A stretch of 64,000 bases of DNA from Gemmatimonas sp. (GTDB lineage Bacteria > Gemmatimonadota > Gemmatimonadetes > Longimicrobiales > Longimicrobiaceae), in assembly GCA_009380025.1 (NCBI GenBank), contig WHSP01000003.1, forward strand, positions 30,644 through 94,643, written 5' to 3'. The notes beneath the pieces were generated by a model. It was not told where the DNA came from. It saw nothing but the letters and a program-made list of their open reading frames with translations, and searched no databases. Position numbers and translations under genes: made by a program. Shown piece by piece: positions 45,621-53,627 of the stretch. Every line of letters begins with the position of its first letter. The first letter of the stretch is position 1.

Positions 45621-45980
45621 ATGCACTCAGAGCTCGAAAAGCTGCTCGAGATCCAGGACCTGAAGACCCAGCGGACCGACCTGCGCGAGCAGGGCGAGAG
45701 CCGCGGTGTGGAGGAGGAACTGTTCAATATCAGCGCCGATGACGCGCTTCGGCAACTCGACGAGAAGATCGCCGAGATGGAGGAGTCGCTCCAGCCACCG
45801 ATTCGCTCCCGCTATCGACGGCTCGCCGGGACCCGGACCCGCTTCGTCGTTCCGGTGATCAACGGAACCTGCTTCGGCTGCTTTGTCTCGATCCCCACCG
45901 CCGTCGCATCCGAGGCCGATCGCAACTCCGAACTTCGCTACTGCGACAACTGCGGCCGATTCCTCTATCTGGTTGGTTGA
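45621..45980 (+). CDS. Short zinc-ribbon protein with N-terminal coiled coil
   Basis: A 119-residue protein, six bases past the ptsN stop. A charged helical N-terminus (LEKLLEIQDLKTQRTDLREQ, then LDEKIAEMEESLQP) precedes a zinc ribbon with two Cys pairs: CFGCF and YCDNCGRFLYL. It resembles the C4-type zinc-ribbon (DUF164) family, which is usually about twice as long with a longer coil, so this looks like a compact version. Function unknown; co-transcription with the EIIA gene is likely. Confidence 0.75.
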   Translation: MHSELEKLLEIQDLKTQRTDLREQGESRGVEEELFNISADDALRQLDEKIAEMEESLQPPIRSRYRRLAGTRTRFVVPVINGTCFGCFVSIPTAVASEADRNSELRYCDNCGRFLYLVG

Positions 45981-46002
45981 GACCGCACCAACACCCCATA
46001 CG

Positions 46003-46039
46003 AAGGCGGCCCGACGATCGATTCTCGCCGGGCCGCCTT
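46003..46039. terminator. Bidirectional terminator hairpin
   Basis: AAGGCGGCCCG at 46003-46013 pairs perfectly over 11 bases with CGGGCCGCCTT at 46029-46039. It sits between two converging genes (stops at 45980 and 46053) and is followed by GCTGTTTG on plus, so it can end both transcripts. Confidence 0.82.
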
Positions 46040-46052
46040 GCTGTTTGAAGAC

Positions 46053-46538
46053 CTACCAGGGAAAAATTCGACGTCGGTTCCTCGGGTTCAAGACAGTCAA
46101 CTTGCGGGTCTGGGTTTCCCCGCCGACCACCATCTGGAGGTAGTAGACTCCAGACGGCACCGGACGGCTCGCCGTATCCTTTCCATCCCAGAACGCGATC
46201 TTCCTACCCGGCTCGGCATACTCGAGGTTCAGTATTCGAGTGCCCCGACCGTTCGGGTGCTCGACCGCCTCCGGAATTGCGATGCTCTGCCCAAGAATGT
46301 TGAAGACGCGAATCGTTACGGTAACCGGCTGATCTTCTTTGTACAACGATGGATCAAGCGAAAATGGTATCCAGGTCTCGGGGTTTACGGGATTCGGGTA
46401 ATTCTGCTCCAGCACGAAGTCGCGCTGTTCCTCCTCGGGTTGCGGCACGTACCCGGCCTCCTGTGCACCCGCCGGAGGTGGAGAAAGCGAGCCGGCCAGC
46501 AGAACAAGGATGAGCAGAACAGACCGGGCGCATTTCAT
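46053..46538 (-). CDS. Secreted protein with FlgD-like/sorting-type C-terminal domain
   Basis: A 161-residue protein with a signal peptide (VLLILVLLAGSLSPPPAGA). After a short linker comes FVLEQNYPNPVNPETWIPFSL, the start of the FlgD-Ig-like or T9SS type-A-like tail, then VRVFNILGQ-like TIRVFNILGQS, FWDGKDTASRPVPSGVYYLQMVVG, and a basic end. Such domains normally sit at the C-terminus of large secreted proteins; here it is nearly the whole protein. ATG 46538 has GAGGTG upstream. Function is unknown. Confidence 0.72.
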   Translation of the reverse strand: MKCARSVLLILVLLAGSLSPPPAGAQEAGYVPQPEEEQRDFVLEQNYPNPVNPETWIPFSLDPSLYKEDQPVTVTIRVFNILGQSIAIPEAVEHPNGRGTRILNLEYAEPGRKIAFWDGKDTASRPVPSGVYYLQMVVGGETQTRKLTVLNPRNRRRIFPW

Positions 46539-46649
46539 GAGCACCTCGCTGTTCCGAGTGAACCTAAGTCTCGTTCCACCTCCGAATTCCTGGCCGGAAG
46601 GGAGATGACAGTGGGGGGACCTCTGACGGAGAGGCCAAACGCTTGAGGG

Positions 46650-46679
46650 AGTATAGACGTGCAGGCGCTGATCGGTCAA
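46650..46679 (-). promoter_or_regulatory. Sigma-70-type promoter for the secreted FlgD-like gene
   Basis: On the minus strand TTGACC (46679-46674), 18 bases, TATACT (46655-46650). Both hexamers are one base from consensus. The start near 46643 leaves a leader of about 105 bases. Confidence 0.68.
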
Positions 46680-46758
46680 GCGCAGAGCGGGGGTCGCGCT
46701 AGTTCGGATCGCAGAAATCGGCCGAAAGAGAGCGGACGGCCAATGGTTGTAAACCGCG

Positions 46759-47496
46759 TCAGCGAAGCTGTTCCAGAAAGAGCGGAAGGGCCCGAAGAGG
46801 GCGATCTGACGCAAGATGAGTCGAAAGAAATGTGTGTAATAGGGCGCCGTGCAGGGCGCGGTTAACAGCTGGGCCACAGGGCTCGCCCTTGGAAGCCATC
46901 GCGAGGAGCTCGAGACGGGTCGAAGGATCGATCAAGCGGCCGGCAGGTCGACACGTCCGGCAAACGCTGCCACCGGCTTCGACGTCGAACCTCGAGGGTT
47001 CGGTGGAATCGAACGGACGACCGCAACGCACGCAGGTTTCGACCTCGGGCTGGAAACCGAGGATGGAAACCACGTGCCAGACGGCGGCGAGAGCGACGAA
47101 AACCGGAGAATTGTCCGGATCGGCGAGCGTATCGAGAGTGCGGGTCATCACGGCATAGAGCTGGGGATTGGGTTCTTCGGTTCCGGCTCTGAGCCCGAGC
47201 TCGGCGAGGAGGGACGCGCCGGCGAAGGCGCCGAGGTCTCTCCCGATCCCCTGACGTGGCTTCAGCAGGGTGAATGAGGAGAGCGAGAAGAGATCGCGAC
47301 CTTCACGAAGGTTGAAGAGGGCTGACCCCTCGGTGAAGGGTTCGAGGATGCCGCCGAAGCGGCTCCTGGGGCGCTGCGCGCCCTTGGCGATAACGGAGCG
47401 AAATCCAAACCCGGGCGTGAGGAGTCGGAGGATACGGCTCGTATCGCCATAAGGAAAGACGTGAAGGATGAGTGCGGGGGTTTCGACGAGCGGCAC
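46759..47496 (-). CDS. recO: DNA repair protein RecO
   Basis: A 245-residue RecO that helps RecF and RecR load RecA on gapped DNA. The N-terminal OB fold (TPALILHVFPYGDTSRILRLLTP, split) leads to AKGAQRPRSRFGGILEPFTEGSALF. A zinc-binding set of cysteines is in CVRCGRPFD and CRTCRPAG. Length and layout fit the family (240-250). It starts with GTG 47496. The order DUF151 gene, hypothetical, recO suggests one transcript. Confidence 0.93.
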   Translation of the reverse strand: MPLVETPALILHVFPYGDTSRILRLLTPGFGFRSVIAKGAQRPRSRFGGILEPFTEGSALFNLREGRDLFSLSSFTLLKPRQGIGRDLGAFAGASLLAELGLRAGTEEPNPQLYAVMTRTLDTLADPDNSPVFVALAAVWHVVSILGFQPEVETCVRCGRPFDSTEPSRFDVEAGGSVCRTCRPAGRLIDPSTRLELLAMASKGEPCGPAVNRALHGALLHTFLSTHLASDRPLRALPLFLEQLR

Positions 47497-47514
47497 GTGC
47501 GTCTCGGCGGCGGG

Positions 47515-48549
47515 TCACGCGGTTCTAGCTGATCGGTTCCGAATGGCACCCCAAAGAAGACCGAGGGCCAGGACGATGAGAGTCGCGGCCACGGCGGCAA
47601 TCACCGGATCGACGGGAGCGGAGCCGACATTCGACCACTCCAGGAGGATCTGTGCTCCCGGCGCCAGCGCCTGTGCCGAGTACTGGAGGTATTGTTCGCC
47701 GTCCGCCTCGACCATACGCGTACTGGCCAGGCCCTCTACTGAAATGAGGTGGGACGGCTGCTCGACGAAGAGGCTGAACGATTCGGTGGGCTGGTCGAGT
47801 GCGAACGCGGCGCGAGCGGGGGAAGCCGGAAGCCGGTAGCGGATCCAGAGGTCCCGCTCTCCGGGTGTGACCGGTGTGATGAGCAAGACCTCTTGATCCA
47901 TCAGGGTAACCTCGCGAGGGAGGATGTCTCCCTCACCAACCTGGAATTGCGCGGCTTCCTCAGGAATGCTGAATTGCCAGGTCGGCATCCCGTCTGGCGC
48001 GACCACGGTCTTCTGATTCGGATTCTGAACGCGGACGATCTCGTTGACTTCCCACGACCCGAGCTCTTCGGGGAGCAGGACGATGTCCCGGGAGACGATC
48101 CGAACGGGTTCAGCGGGTGTCGATGTGGTGTCGAACACCTCGATGACGTAATCGCCAGAGAGCGAGTCCGGATGGATGGGATCGCCGAAGTAACGGGCGG
48201 AGAGGTACTCCGTGGTGACGAAGAAGACGTTGAACTCGGATTCCGTCTGCAGATCGAGAGGCAGGCGGAAGCCCCCCTCGGAATCGGTCACGCTTCGGGC
48301 AGCCTCTCCGGCGGCCTCAGGGGTGACACGGTGGAGCGTGACAGGAGCCCCAGGCACCGGCTCGCCGCCGCGCAAGATCCGGCCAATCAGTTCGTCTGCA
48401 GCCGGAGTCTCTTCCGCGGCCATTTCCTGTTGAGACGCGACCGCCTGCGGGCCGAGGAAGGACATCGCAACGGCCAGAGCCAGGATGATGAGCCTCTGTG
48501 GCGTCCTCACCCGAACCTGGCGGCAATCTCTCATGAAGGGGTTGCTCAC
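47515..48549 (-). CDS. Hypothetical secreted/membrane protein with regulatory-like Ig domain
   Basis: A 344-residue protein I do not recognise by name. The N-terminus has a signal-like helix (LIILALAVAMSFLGPQAVASQ). Residues ~50-130 look like a carboxypeptidase-regulatory-like fold (GRILRGGEPVPGAPVTLHRVT and VTDSEGGFRLPLDL). The centre is beta-rich. One membrane helix lies at ~315-335 (VIAAVAATLIVLALGLLWGA) and a short basic tail follows. GTG 48549 overlaps the DUF151 stop (GTGA). It may be an envelope protein; a substrate or partner cannot be named. Confidence 0.7.
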   Translation of the reverse strand: MSNPFMRDCRQVRVRTPQRLIILALAVAMSFLGPQAVASQQEMAAEETPAADELIGRILRGGEPVPGAPVTLHRVTPEAAGEAARSVTDSEGGFRLPLDLQTESEFNVFFVTTEYLSARYFGDPIHPDSLSGDYVIEVFDTTSTPAEPVRIVSRDIVLLPEELGSWEVNEIVRVQNPNQKTVVAPDGMPTWQFSIPEEAAQFQVGEGDILPREVTLMDQEVLLITPVTPGERDLWIRYRLPASPARAAFALDQPTESFSLFVEQPSHLISVEGLASTRMVEADGEQYLQYSAQALAPGAQILLEWSNVGSAPVDPVIAAVAATLIVLALGLLWGAIRNRSARTA

Positions 48550-49073
48550 GGATTGAACCGACCGAGGTCTTCCGGGTTGAGCTTTTTAAGATACTCCTGT
48601 AGCTGTTCGGCGGTCATCGACGAGGGGTCGTCCGGCTGCTCTGGAGCCGGCAACTCTCCTTCCTCCGAGGCGGGTTCGATCTGGATCGTCGTTGCGGAGA
48701 GGAGCTCATCGTTCGTGAAGAGACGAGCCTGAAGGCGGAGGGCGATGGCGATCGAGTCCGACGGGCGGGCATCGATGGAAAACACCTCACCATTGCGCTG
48801 GATCACGAGCTCCGCGTAGTAGGTGTTCTCCTCGACGCGAGTGATCATGACCCGGTCGAGAGACCCGCCGAGCCCACGAATCAGGGACGCCGCCAGATCA
48901 TGAGTGAGCGGGCGGGCGAACTTCATTCCCGCGAGCTCCATAGCAATGGCGCTCGCCTCGCTCGGACCGATCCAGATCGGGAGCATCCGTTCCCCGTCGG
49001 TCTCCTGAAGGATGACGACGGGCGTCTTGGAAACCTGATCCAAACCGAGGCTCTGAACTCTTACTTCCACCAT
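48546..49073 (-). CDS. Bifunctional nuclease (DUF151) family protein
   Basis: A 175-residue DUF151 protein. VEVRVQSLGLDQVSKTPVVIL and LPIWIGPSEASAIAMELAG form the family core, with FSIDARPSDSIAIALRL following. Members show DNase and RNase activity in some organisms. The last ~40 residues form an acidic proline-rich tail with an EEGELPAPEQPDDP stretch. It may also carry UVR-like contacts; that is uncertain. ATG 49073 is preferred over an upstream start at 49112. Confidence 0.86.
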   Translation of the reverse strand: MVEVRVQSLGLDQVSKTPVVILQETDGERMLPIWIGPSEASAIAMELAGMKFARPLTHDLAASLIRGLGGSLDRVMITRVEENTYYAELVIQRNGEVFSIDARPSDSIAIALRLQARLFTNDELLSATTIQIEPASEEGELPAPEQPDDPSSMTAEQLQEYLKKLNPEDLGRFNP

Positions 49074-49207
49074 TGAGCGTTCGGATCGAAGGAAAATGCG
49101 GCAAGACGGCACCGGCCGCCCCTGATCGTACCGACAACCCTATCGGAGGTTTCCGCAAGTCGACCGGGCCGAACCTCATCGGGCATCCGGACACGGTTCG
49201 GAGTGCA

Positions 49208-51067
49208 TCAGTTGGCCCCCCACAAGCTCAGAGCGAACCGGTCGAGGTCGAGATCGGCGCGGAGGTGTTCGGTGAGGATCTGGACAACGGCCTCCGAAGT
49301 CTCGGCAGAAAGGATTTCGTCGAGAGCGACCGCGGCTTTCTTCTGGTGGATCGAGCGAATCACCTTCTTGATTTCGGCGAGCGCGGCCGGACCAACGCTG
49401 ATCGACGGGATCCCCATGCCGATAAGGAGGAAGGCACCGAGTGGATGGGCTGCGAGCTCACCGCACACAGCGACCTCCACACCACGCTCCTGGCCGACCT
49501 GGGCCACATGATGGATCAAGCGGACGACGGCTGGGTGGAACGGGTTGTAGAGGTGTGCCAGTCGCGAGGACCCCCGGTCGACGGCGAGCGTGTACTGCAC
49601 CAGATCGTTGGTGCCGATCGAGAAGAAATCGACGTGCGAGGCCAGCTCTGACGCGATGAGTGCGGCCGCTGGCGTTTCGATCATCGCGCCGACGGGGCAC
49701 TCTGGATCGGTCGAATGCCCAGCGAGCCTCAACTCTTCCGACGTTTCGGCAATCAGGCGCCGGGTTTCGATCACTTCCGAGAGCTGGGTCACCATCGGAA
49801 GCATGATGCGAAGGTCTCCGTGTGCGCGGGCGCGAAGGAGCGCCCGGAGCTGCGCCTTGAAGAACTCGGGCTCGTCCAGGCAAAGCCGGATCGCACGCCA
49901 TCCGAGGAAGGGGTTCTCTTCCTTCGGCATATGGAGGAAGGCGGGAAACTTGTCACCGCCCACGTCATACGTCCGGATTACGACCGGGTGATCCGGAAAC
50001 GCCTCCAGGACCTGTCGATACGCTCGATACTGCTCCTCTTCTGGCGGGAATGAACTCCGGCCGACGACGAGAAATTCAGTGCGGAAGAGCCCGATGCCCT
50101 GAGCACCATGCGAGCGAGCCCCTTGCGCCTCTCCAGGCAGGTCGATGTTGGCGCGCATGTCGACGCGGGCCCCGTCCTGCGTCGTGGGCTCGAGATGGGC
50201 GAGGAGCAGCAGCTCCTGCTCCCACTCGCGCATCTGGAAGTCGAGGTCACGGTAGTGGGCCTTTTCGTCGTCGTCCGGGTGGATGATGACGCGGCCCGTT
50301 CGCCCGTCGAGAATCAGTTCGTCCCCGTCGCGGACTGTTTCGGACAACCCCTCGATGCTGACGACGCAGGGGATATGGAGTGATCTTGCGAGGATGGAGC
50401 TATGCGAGGTGCGGGTCCCCTCATCGGTCGCGAGGCCGAGGACGCGAGCGGGATTGAGCTGAGCCGCGACACTGGGGGTCAGGTCTCGTGCGACAACGAT
50501 CACCATCTGGTCGTCGACGAGGCTGGCGAGCTCGGGTTCCGGCACGCCCATCAGATAGCGGAGGACGCGCCCCTCGACGTCGTCCAGATCGTTGAGTTTG
50601 TCGAGCACCATCGGGTGAGCCGTGTGTGACCACTGAGCTTCCCACTCGAGGACGCGCCATTCGAAGGCTCGTTCGGCCGTGAGGTGGTTCTCTCGGATGT
50701 TGAGCTCCGTCCCGTCGATGAGCTCGGGGTCCTCCAGCATGACGAGCTGTGGCTCGAAGATCTGCGCCTCGACGGGCCCCAGCTGCTCCCGGGTAGCGCG
50801 TTGAAGCGTGCGGATCTGCTCGCGAACCGCATCGCACGCCTTGCGGAATCGATCGATCTCGGCCTCGATCCTTTCCTCCGGAATGACCCCACCGTGCGGG
50901 ACCTGGGGGACTTCCATCCGTAGGACGCGTACGGGCGCAATGACGATTCCGGGCGAAGCAGGGATGCCTTCCCGCAAGCGCCGCATCGCGGGGCGATCGG
51001 CGTCGGAGTCCGAGGCCGGCGCGTGCCGGCCGGAACCGGAATCGTGCACGTCGCGGGGCGAAGTCAA
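49208..51067 (-). CDS. ptsI: PTS phosphoenolpyruvate-protein phosphotransferase (EI)
   Basis: Enzyme I takes phosphate from phosphoenolpyruvate and passes it to HPr. The N-terminal domain starts GIPASPGIVIAPVRVL; the phosphorylatable His is in GLATDEGTRTSHSSILARSLHIP; PEP-binding parts GIGLFRTEFLV, IRTYDVGGDKFPAF, ENPFLGWRAIRL and FSIGTNDLVQYTLAVDR follow. It is 619 residues from TTG 51067, which has GAGGAC upstream and starts six bases past the HPr stop; ATG 50986 (592 residues) lacks a ribosome site but matches the usual N-terminus. Either way the enzyme is complete. Confidence 0.95.
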   Translation of the reverse strand: MTSPRDVHDSGSGRHAPASDSDADRPAMRRLREGIPASPGIVIAPVRVLRMEVPQVPHGGVIPEERIEAEIDRFRKACDAVREQIRTLQRATREQLGPVEAQIFEPQLVMLEDPELIDGTELNIRENHLTAERAFEWRVLEWEAQWSHTAHPMVLDKLNDLDDVEGRVLRYLMGVPEPELASLVDDQMVIVVARDLTPSVAAQLNPARVLGLATDEGTRTSHSSILARSLHIPCVVSIEGLSETVRDGDELILDGRTGRVIIHPDDDEKAHYRDLDFQMREWEQELLLLAHLEPTTQDGARVDMRANIDLPGEAQGARSHGAQGIGLFRTEFLVVGRSSFPPEEEQYRAYRQVLEAFPDHPVVIRTYDVGGDKFPAFLHMPKEENPFLGWRAIRLCLDEPEFFKAQLRALLRARAHGDLRIMLPMVTQLSEVIETRRLIAETSEELRLAGHSTDPECPVGAMIETPAAALIASELASHVDFFSIGTNDLVQYTLAVDRGSSRLAHLYNPFHPAVVRLIHHVAQVGQERGVEVAVCGELAAHPLGAFLLIGMGIPSISVGPAALAEIKKVIRSIHQKKAAVALDEILSAETSEAVVQILTEHLRADLDLDRFALSLWGAN

Positions 51068-51072
51068 GGGGC

Positions 51073-51342
51073 TCAGTCCTCGCCGAAGCGTGAAGAGACC
51101 AGAGCGCTGAGGGCGTCGACCGCGTCCTGCGCATCGTTACCGGCAGCGCGGATGAGGATCTTCGATCCGCACTCCGCGGCCAGCATCATAACCCCCATGA
51201 TGCTCTTACCGCTCACTTCCAGATCCTCAGTAGCGACCCAGACCTCGGCGGAGAAACGGTTTGCGAGCTTGACGAACTCCGCCGCGGGGCGCGCATGCAG
51301 CCCATGCGTGTTTACGATGGTCGCTTCCCTGCTATGCTCCAT
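51073..51342 (-). CDS. ptsH: Phosphocarrier protein HPr
   Basis: An 89-residue HPr. The EI-dependent His is in NTHGLHARPAAEFV (His ~16). The Ser site is in VSGKSIMGVMMLAAECG, so HPr kinase (hprK at 53620) can act on it, and both phosphorylation systems are present. It overlaps the end of the IID gene by 11 bases and precedes ptsI by five. Confidence 0.96.
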   Translation of the reverse strand: MEHSREATIVNTHGLHARPAAEFVKLANRFSAEVWVATEDLEVSGKSIMGVMMLAAECGSKILIRAAGNDAQDAVDALSALVSSRFGED

Positions 51343-52078
51343 TGGTGATCAGTCCCAGGACCAGTGAAAACGCGGTAATGCCGACGATGACCGCGATCAA
51401 AACGCGGCGAGTGCGAAGGCCGAGCGAGAAGCCGAGGATGATCGCGGCTCCGGTCAGCAGTCCCGCGACTGGATCATCGAAGGCCGGCGCACCCCAGAGG
51501 ACCACGGCCATTCCGATGAGGAAACAAGCGAACCGCGACGCACGGTCGATCAGCGGTTGGAGGGGCACCTCGCGAAGAAGCCGCCCGACCTGGAGGCCGG
51601 CTTCGGTCCCGATCCTGAGCCCGGTAACCCGCACGAGCAGGTGCAGGGAGTTGTACACGAGGAGGAAGACTACCACGGCAATCCACCACGTCGCTCCCAT
51701 AAGCAGTAGCACCATGCCGAGGAGTACGGACATCGGCCGCCAGGTGCTCCAGACGAGGCGATCCCCCATGGAGCCAAGGGAGCCCCGCAGGGCGGTCTTG
51801 AAGCGCTCGACCACAACCGGTTCCGCGCCATCAGCTTCCAACCGCGACACGGCGCCGACCGCGACGGTCGCGAAGTACGGGTGGCTGTTGAAGACCTTCG
51901 CATGCCGTGCCACCGCCCTCTCCAACTGTTCCTTACGCGGACCGTAAAGATACCGGAGCGCAGGGAGCAAGGTGAAAGCGAAGCCCGCCCCGATGAGGGT
52001 CTGGTAGTTCCAGGAGCCCTGGACCGCAAAGCTGCGGAGGAGCATGCTGGTGCGGACGCGACGCGGCAGGGTGTTCAT
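51332..52078 (-). CDS. PTS mannose-family EIID
   Basis: A 248-residue EIID subunit of a mannose-family permease. The N-terminus has LLRSFAVQGSWNYQTLIGAGFAFTLLPAL (split by turns), the EIID hallmark of Gln-x-Ser-Trp-Asn-Tyr; several helices follow, and GPRKEQLERAVARHAKVFNSHPYFA contains the usual NxHP motif. EIID with EIIC forms the sugar channel. ATG 52078 overlaps the IIC stop (ATGA). The sugar cannot be told. Confidence 0.86.
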   Translation of the reverse strand: MNTLPRRVRTSMLLRSFAVQGSWNYQTLIGAGFAFTLLPALRYLYGPRKEQLERAVARHAKVFNSHPYFATVAVGAVSRLEADGAEPVVVERFKTALRGSLGSMGDRLVWSTWRPMSVLLGMVLLLMGATWWIAVVVFLLVYNSLHLLVRVTGLRIGTEAGLQVGRLLREVPLQPLIDRASRFACFLIGMAVVLWGAPAFDDPVAGLLTGAAIILGFSLGLRTRRVLIAVIVGITAFSLVLGLITNGA

Positions 52079-52740
52079 CCGGCGACCAGGATGAACCCGA
52101 CCCCGCCGATCGCGCCGGCCGCGGCGAACCAGGCCCGCCAACCGACCATGCGCACAGCGCTTGCGAGGAGGCCCGGCACGAGCGCCGCCAGGAGCAGTCT
52201 GGGCAGCTCCTCACCCAGACCCCACAGCGGTGCCACGAAGCGAACCGTCGCGACTAGGATCAAGGCTCCGACGGCAAAGAGCACCATCCCGCGAAGGAAA
52301 TCGACCGCGATGGCCGCCACGTGCCGGAGTTCCAGCCACCGCGCCGTCCCTTGAAACTTGTGCTTGTCGTTCATCAGCCGAACGTTCGCCCGCCGCATCA
52401 ACCGGACGGTTTCCCCACCGACCCATTCGAGCAGCAGCACGACGAGAACGCCGAGGAGAAGAGTGCTGGGCTCATGGTCGGACAGAGCGTAGACCGCGCC
52501 TCCGGCGACGGCTGCCGGTCCACCCTCGGGGTATCGTGCGGCTCCCACGGGCAGGACCGTCAGATGGAACGCCTCGAGCACGATTCCAATCGCCGCGCCT
52601 TCAAGGGGTGACCCCACGATCCAGCCGGCGAGCGTGGCAGCGACGAACGGACGGGAGACCATGAACTGGCCGAACGACGTTCCGTCGACGGCCACAACGC
52701 CGCCCAGCAAGCTCAGCACCACGAAGGTCAGCGGATCCAT
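52075..52740 (-). CDS. PTS mannose-family EIIC
   Basis: A 221-residue membrane subunit, about seven helices. FGQFMVSRPFVAATLAGWIVGSP and IGIVLEAFHLTVLPVGAARYPEGGPAAV match the early part of mannose-family EIIC. It is shorter than E. coli ManY (266) and the C-terminal half is less conserved, so its transport competence is not proven. It lies four bases after the IIB stop. Confidence 0.8.
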   Translation of the reverse strand: MDPLTFVVLSLLGGVVAVDGTSFGQFMVSRPFVAATLAGWIVGSPLEGAAIGIVLEAFHLTVLPVGAARYPEGGPAAVAGGAVYALSDHEPSTLLLGVLVVLLLEWVGGETVRLMRRANVRLMNDKHKFQGTARWLELRHVAAIAVDFLRGMVLFAVGALILVATVRFVAPLWGLGEELPRLLLAALVPGLLASAVRMVGWRAWFAAAGAIGGVGFILVAG

Positions 52741-52744
52741 TGGA

Positions 52745-53230
52745 CTAGTGCTTTTCGAGCAGATCTTCGAGCGGAACGGCGCGTGATGCCGGCAGGTCAC
52801 GAGCCGAGACGATGACGCCCGCGTCGGCGATCCGCCGGAGCGACTCGCGTTCCAGCGGGCTGAGGAAAAGATAAGGCAGAACCCGCTCCCGACCCGGGGC
52901 GAAATGGATCCCGCCGAGATTGACCTCTGCGTCGCCGAGGGCGCCTCCGGCCGCGATGCGTGCGAGCGTCCCGAGGTCCCGGACGAGGACGATGAGACGG
53001 CGCGAGTCTTCGCGCCAAACCGGAAGGTCCCGCCGCGCCCCTTCGACGCCGGTAAAGATCGCATCGACCGAAGGAGGCACCCCGAGGCAGTAGAGTTCTT
53101 GCTCCCAGGCACTGACGTTCAGATCATCATCGACGACGATGATACGGTCCATGTGGAGTCGCTCACCCCACCCGACCACGACCTGCCCATGGATCAAGCG
53201 TTCGTCAACGCGAAATAACACGATCGACAC
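52745..53230 (-). CDS. PTS mannose-family EIIB
   Basis: A 161-residue EIIB. The phosphorylatable His is in FRVDERLIHGQVVVGWG near the start, the standard EIIB-Man signature. INxGGIH-like VNLGGIHFAPGRERVLPYLFLS is also typical. GTG 53230 is preferred, with GGAGG eight bases upstream; ATG 53239 would leave no spacing. It overlaps the EIIA stop by 26 bases. Confidence 0.88.
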   Translation of the reverse strand: MSIVLFRVDERLIHGQVVVGWGERLHMDRIIVVDDDLNVSAWEQELYCLGVPPSVDAIFTGVEGARRDLPVWREDSRRLIVLVRDLGTLARIAAGGALGDAEVNLGGIHFAPGRERVLPYLFLSPLERESLRRIADAGVIVSARDLPASRAVPLEDLLEKH

Positions 53231-53627
53231 GAACCGCATCCTCCGTGCAGGCCCCGCTGATGCCGCCCTTCCCCTTTTCGATGAGGCGGTCGACAAGTTG
53301 TTGCAGCGGTAGATCTCGATGAAACACGAAATCGAGAAGAACTGGAAGGTTCACGCCACAAACGATCCCCGTACCCGGTCGCTCGAGAGCGACCTTTCTC
53401 GCTGTGAACGCGCAGCTTCCGGTCGGCAGATCCGTGAAGAGGATCGCCGGGGAGTCACCGACAGCCTCACGAACAGCGCTGACAAGACCATCGGGGCCGC
53501 GGCCTTCATTCGAGAGCGTCCGGATGGCTTCCTCGTCCACTCCGGAGATCTGTCGAACGGCTGCAGCGAGGCCTGCAGCCAGCGAGGAGTGCGCAATGAT
53601 CAGACCGCGCACCGCTTCCTCATTCAT
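53205..53627 (-). CDS. PTS mannose-family EIIA
   Basis: A 140-residue stand-alone EIIA-Man domain. The phosphorylatable His is in RGLIIAHSSLAAGLAAAV near residue 13, and FTDLPTGSCAFTARKVAL and VCGVNLPVLLDFVF follow the family. In E. coli it is fused to EIIB; here they are separate genes. It is directly after hprK (8-base overlap), an order seen with regulatory PTS in alphaproteobacteria. Confidence 0.88.
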   Translation of the reverse strand: MNEEAVRGLIIAHSSLAAGLAAAVRQISGVDEEAIRTLSNEGRGPDGLVSAVREAVGDSPAILFTDLPTGSCAFTARKVALERPGTGIVCGVNLPVLLDFVFHRDLPLQQLVDRLIEKGKGGISGACTEDAVRVDRVISR

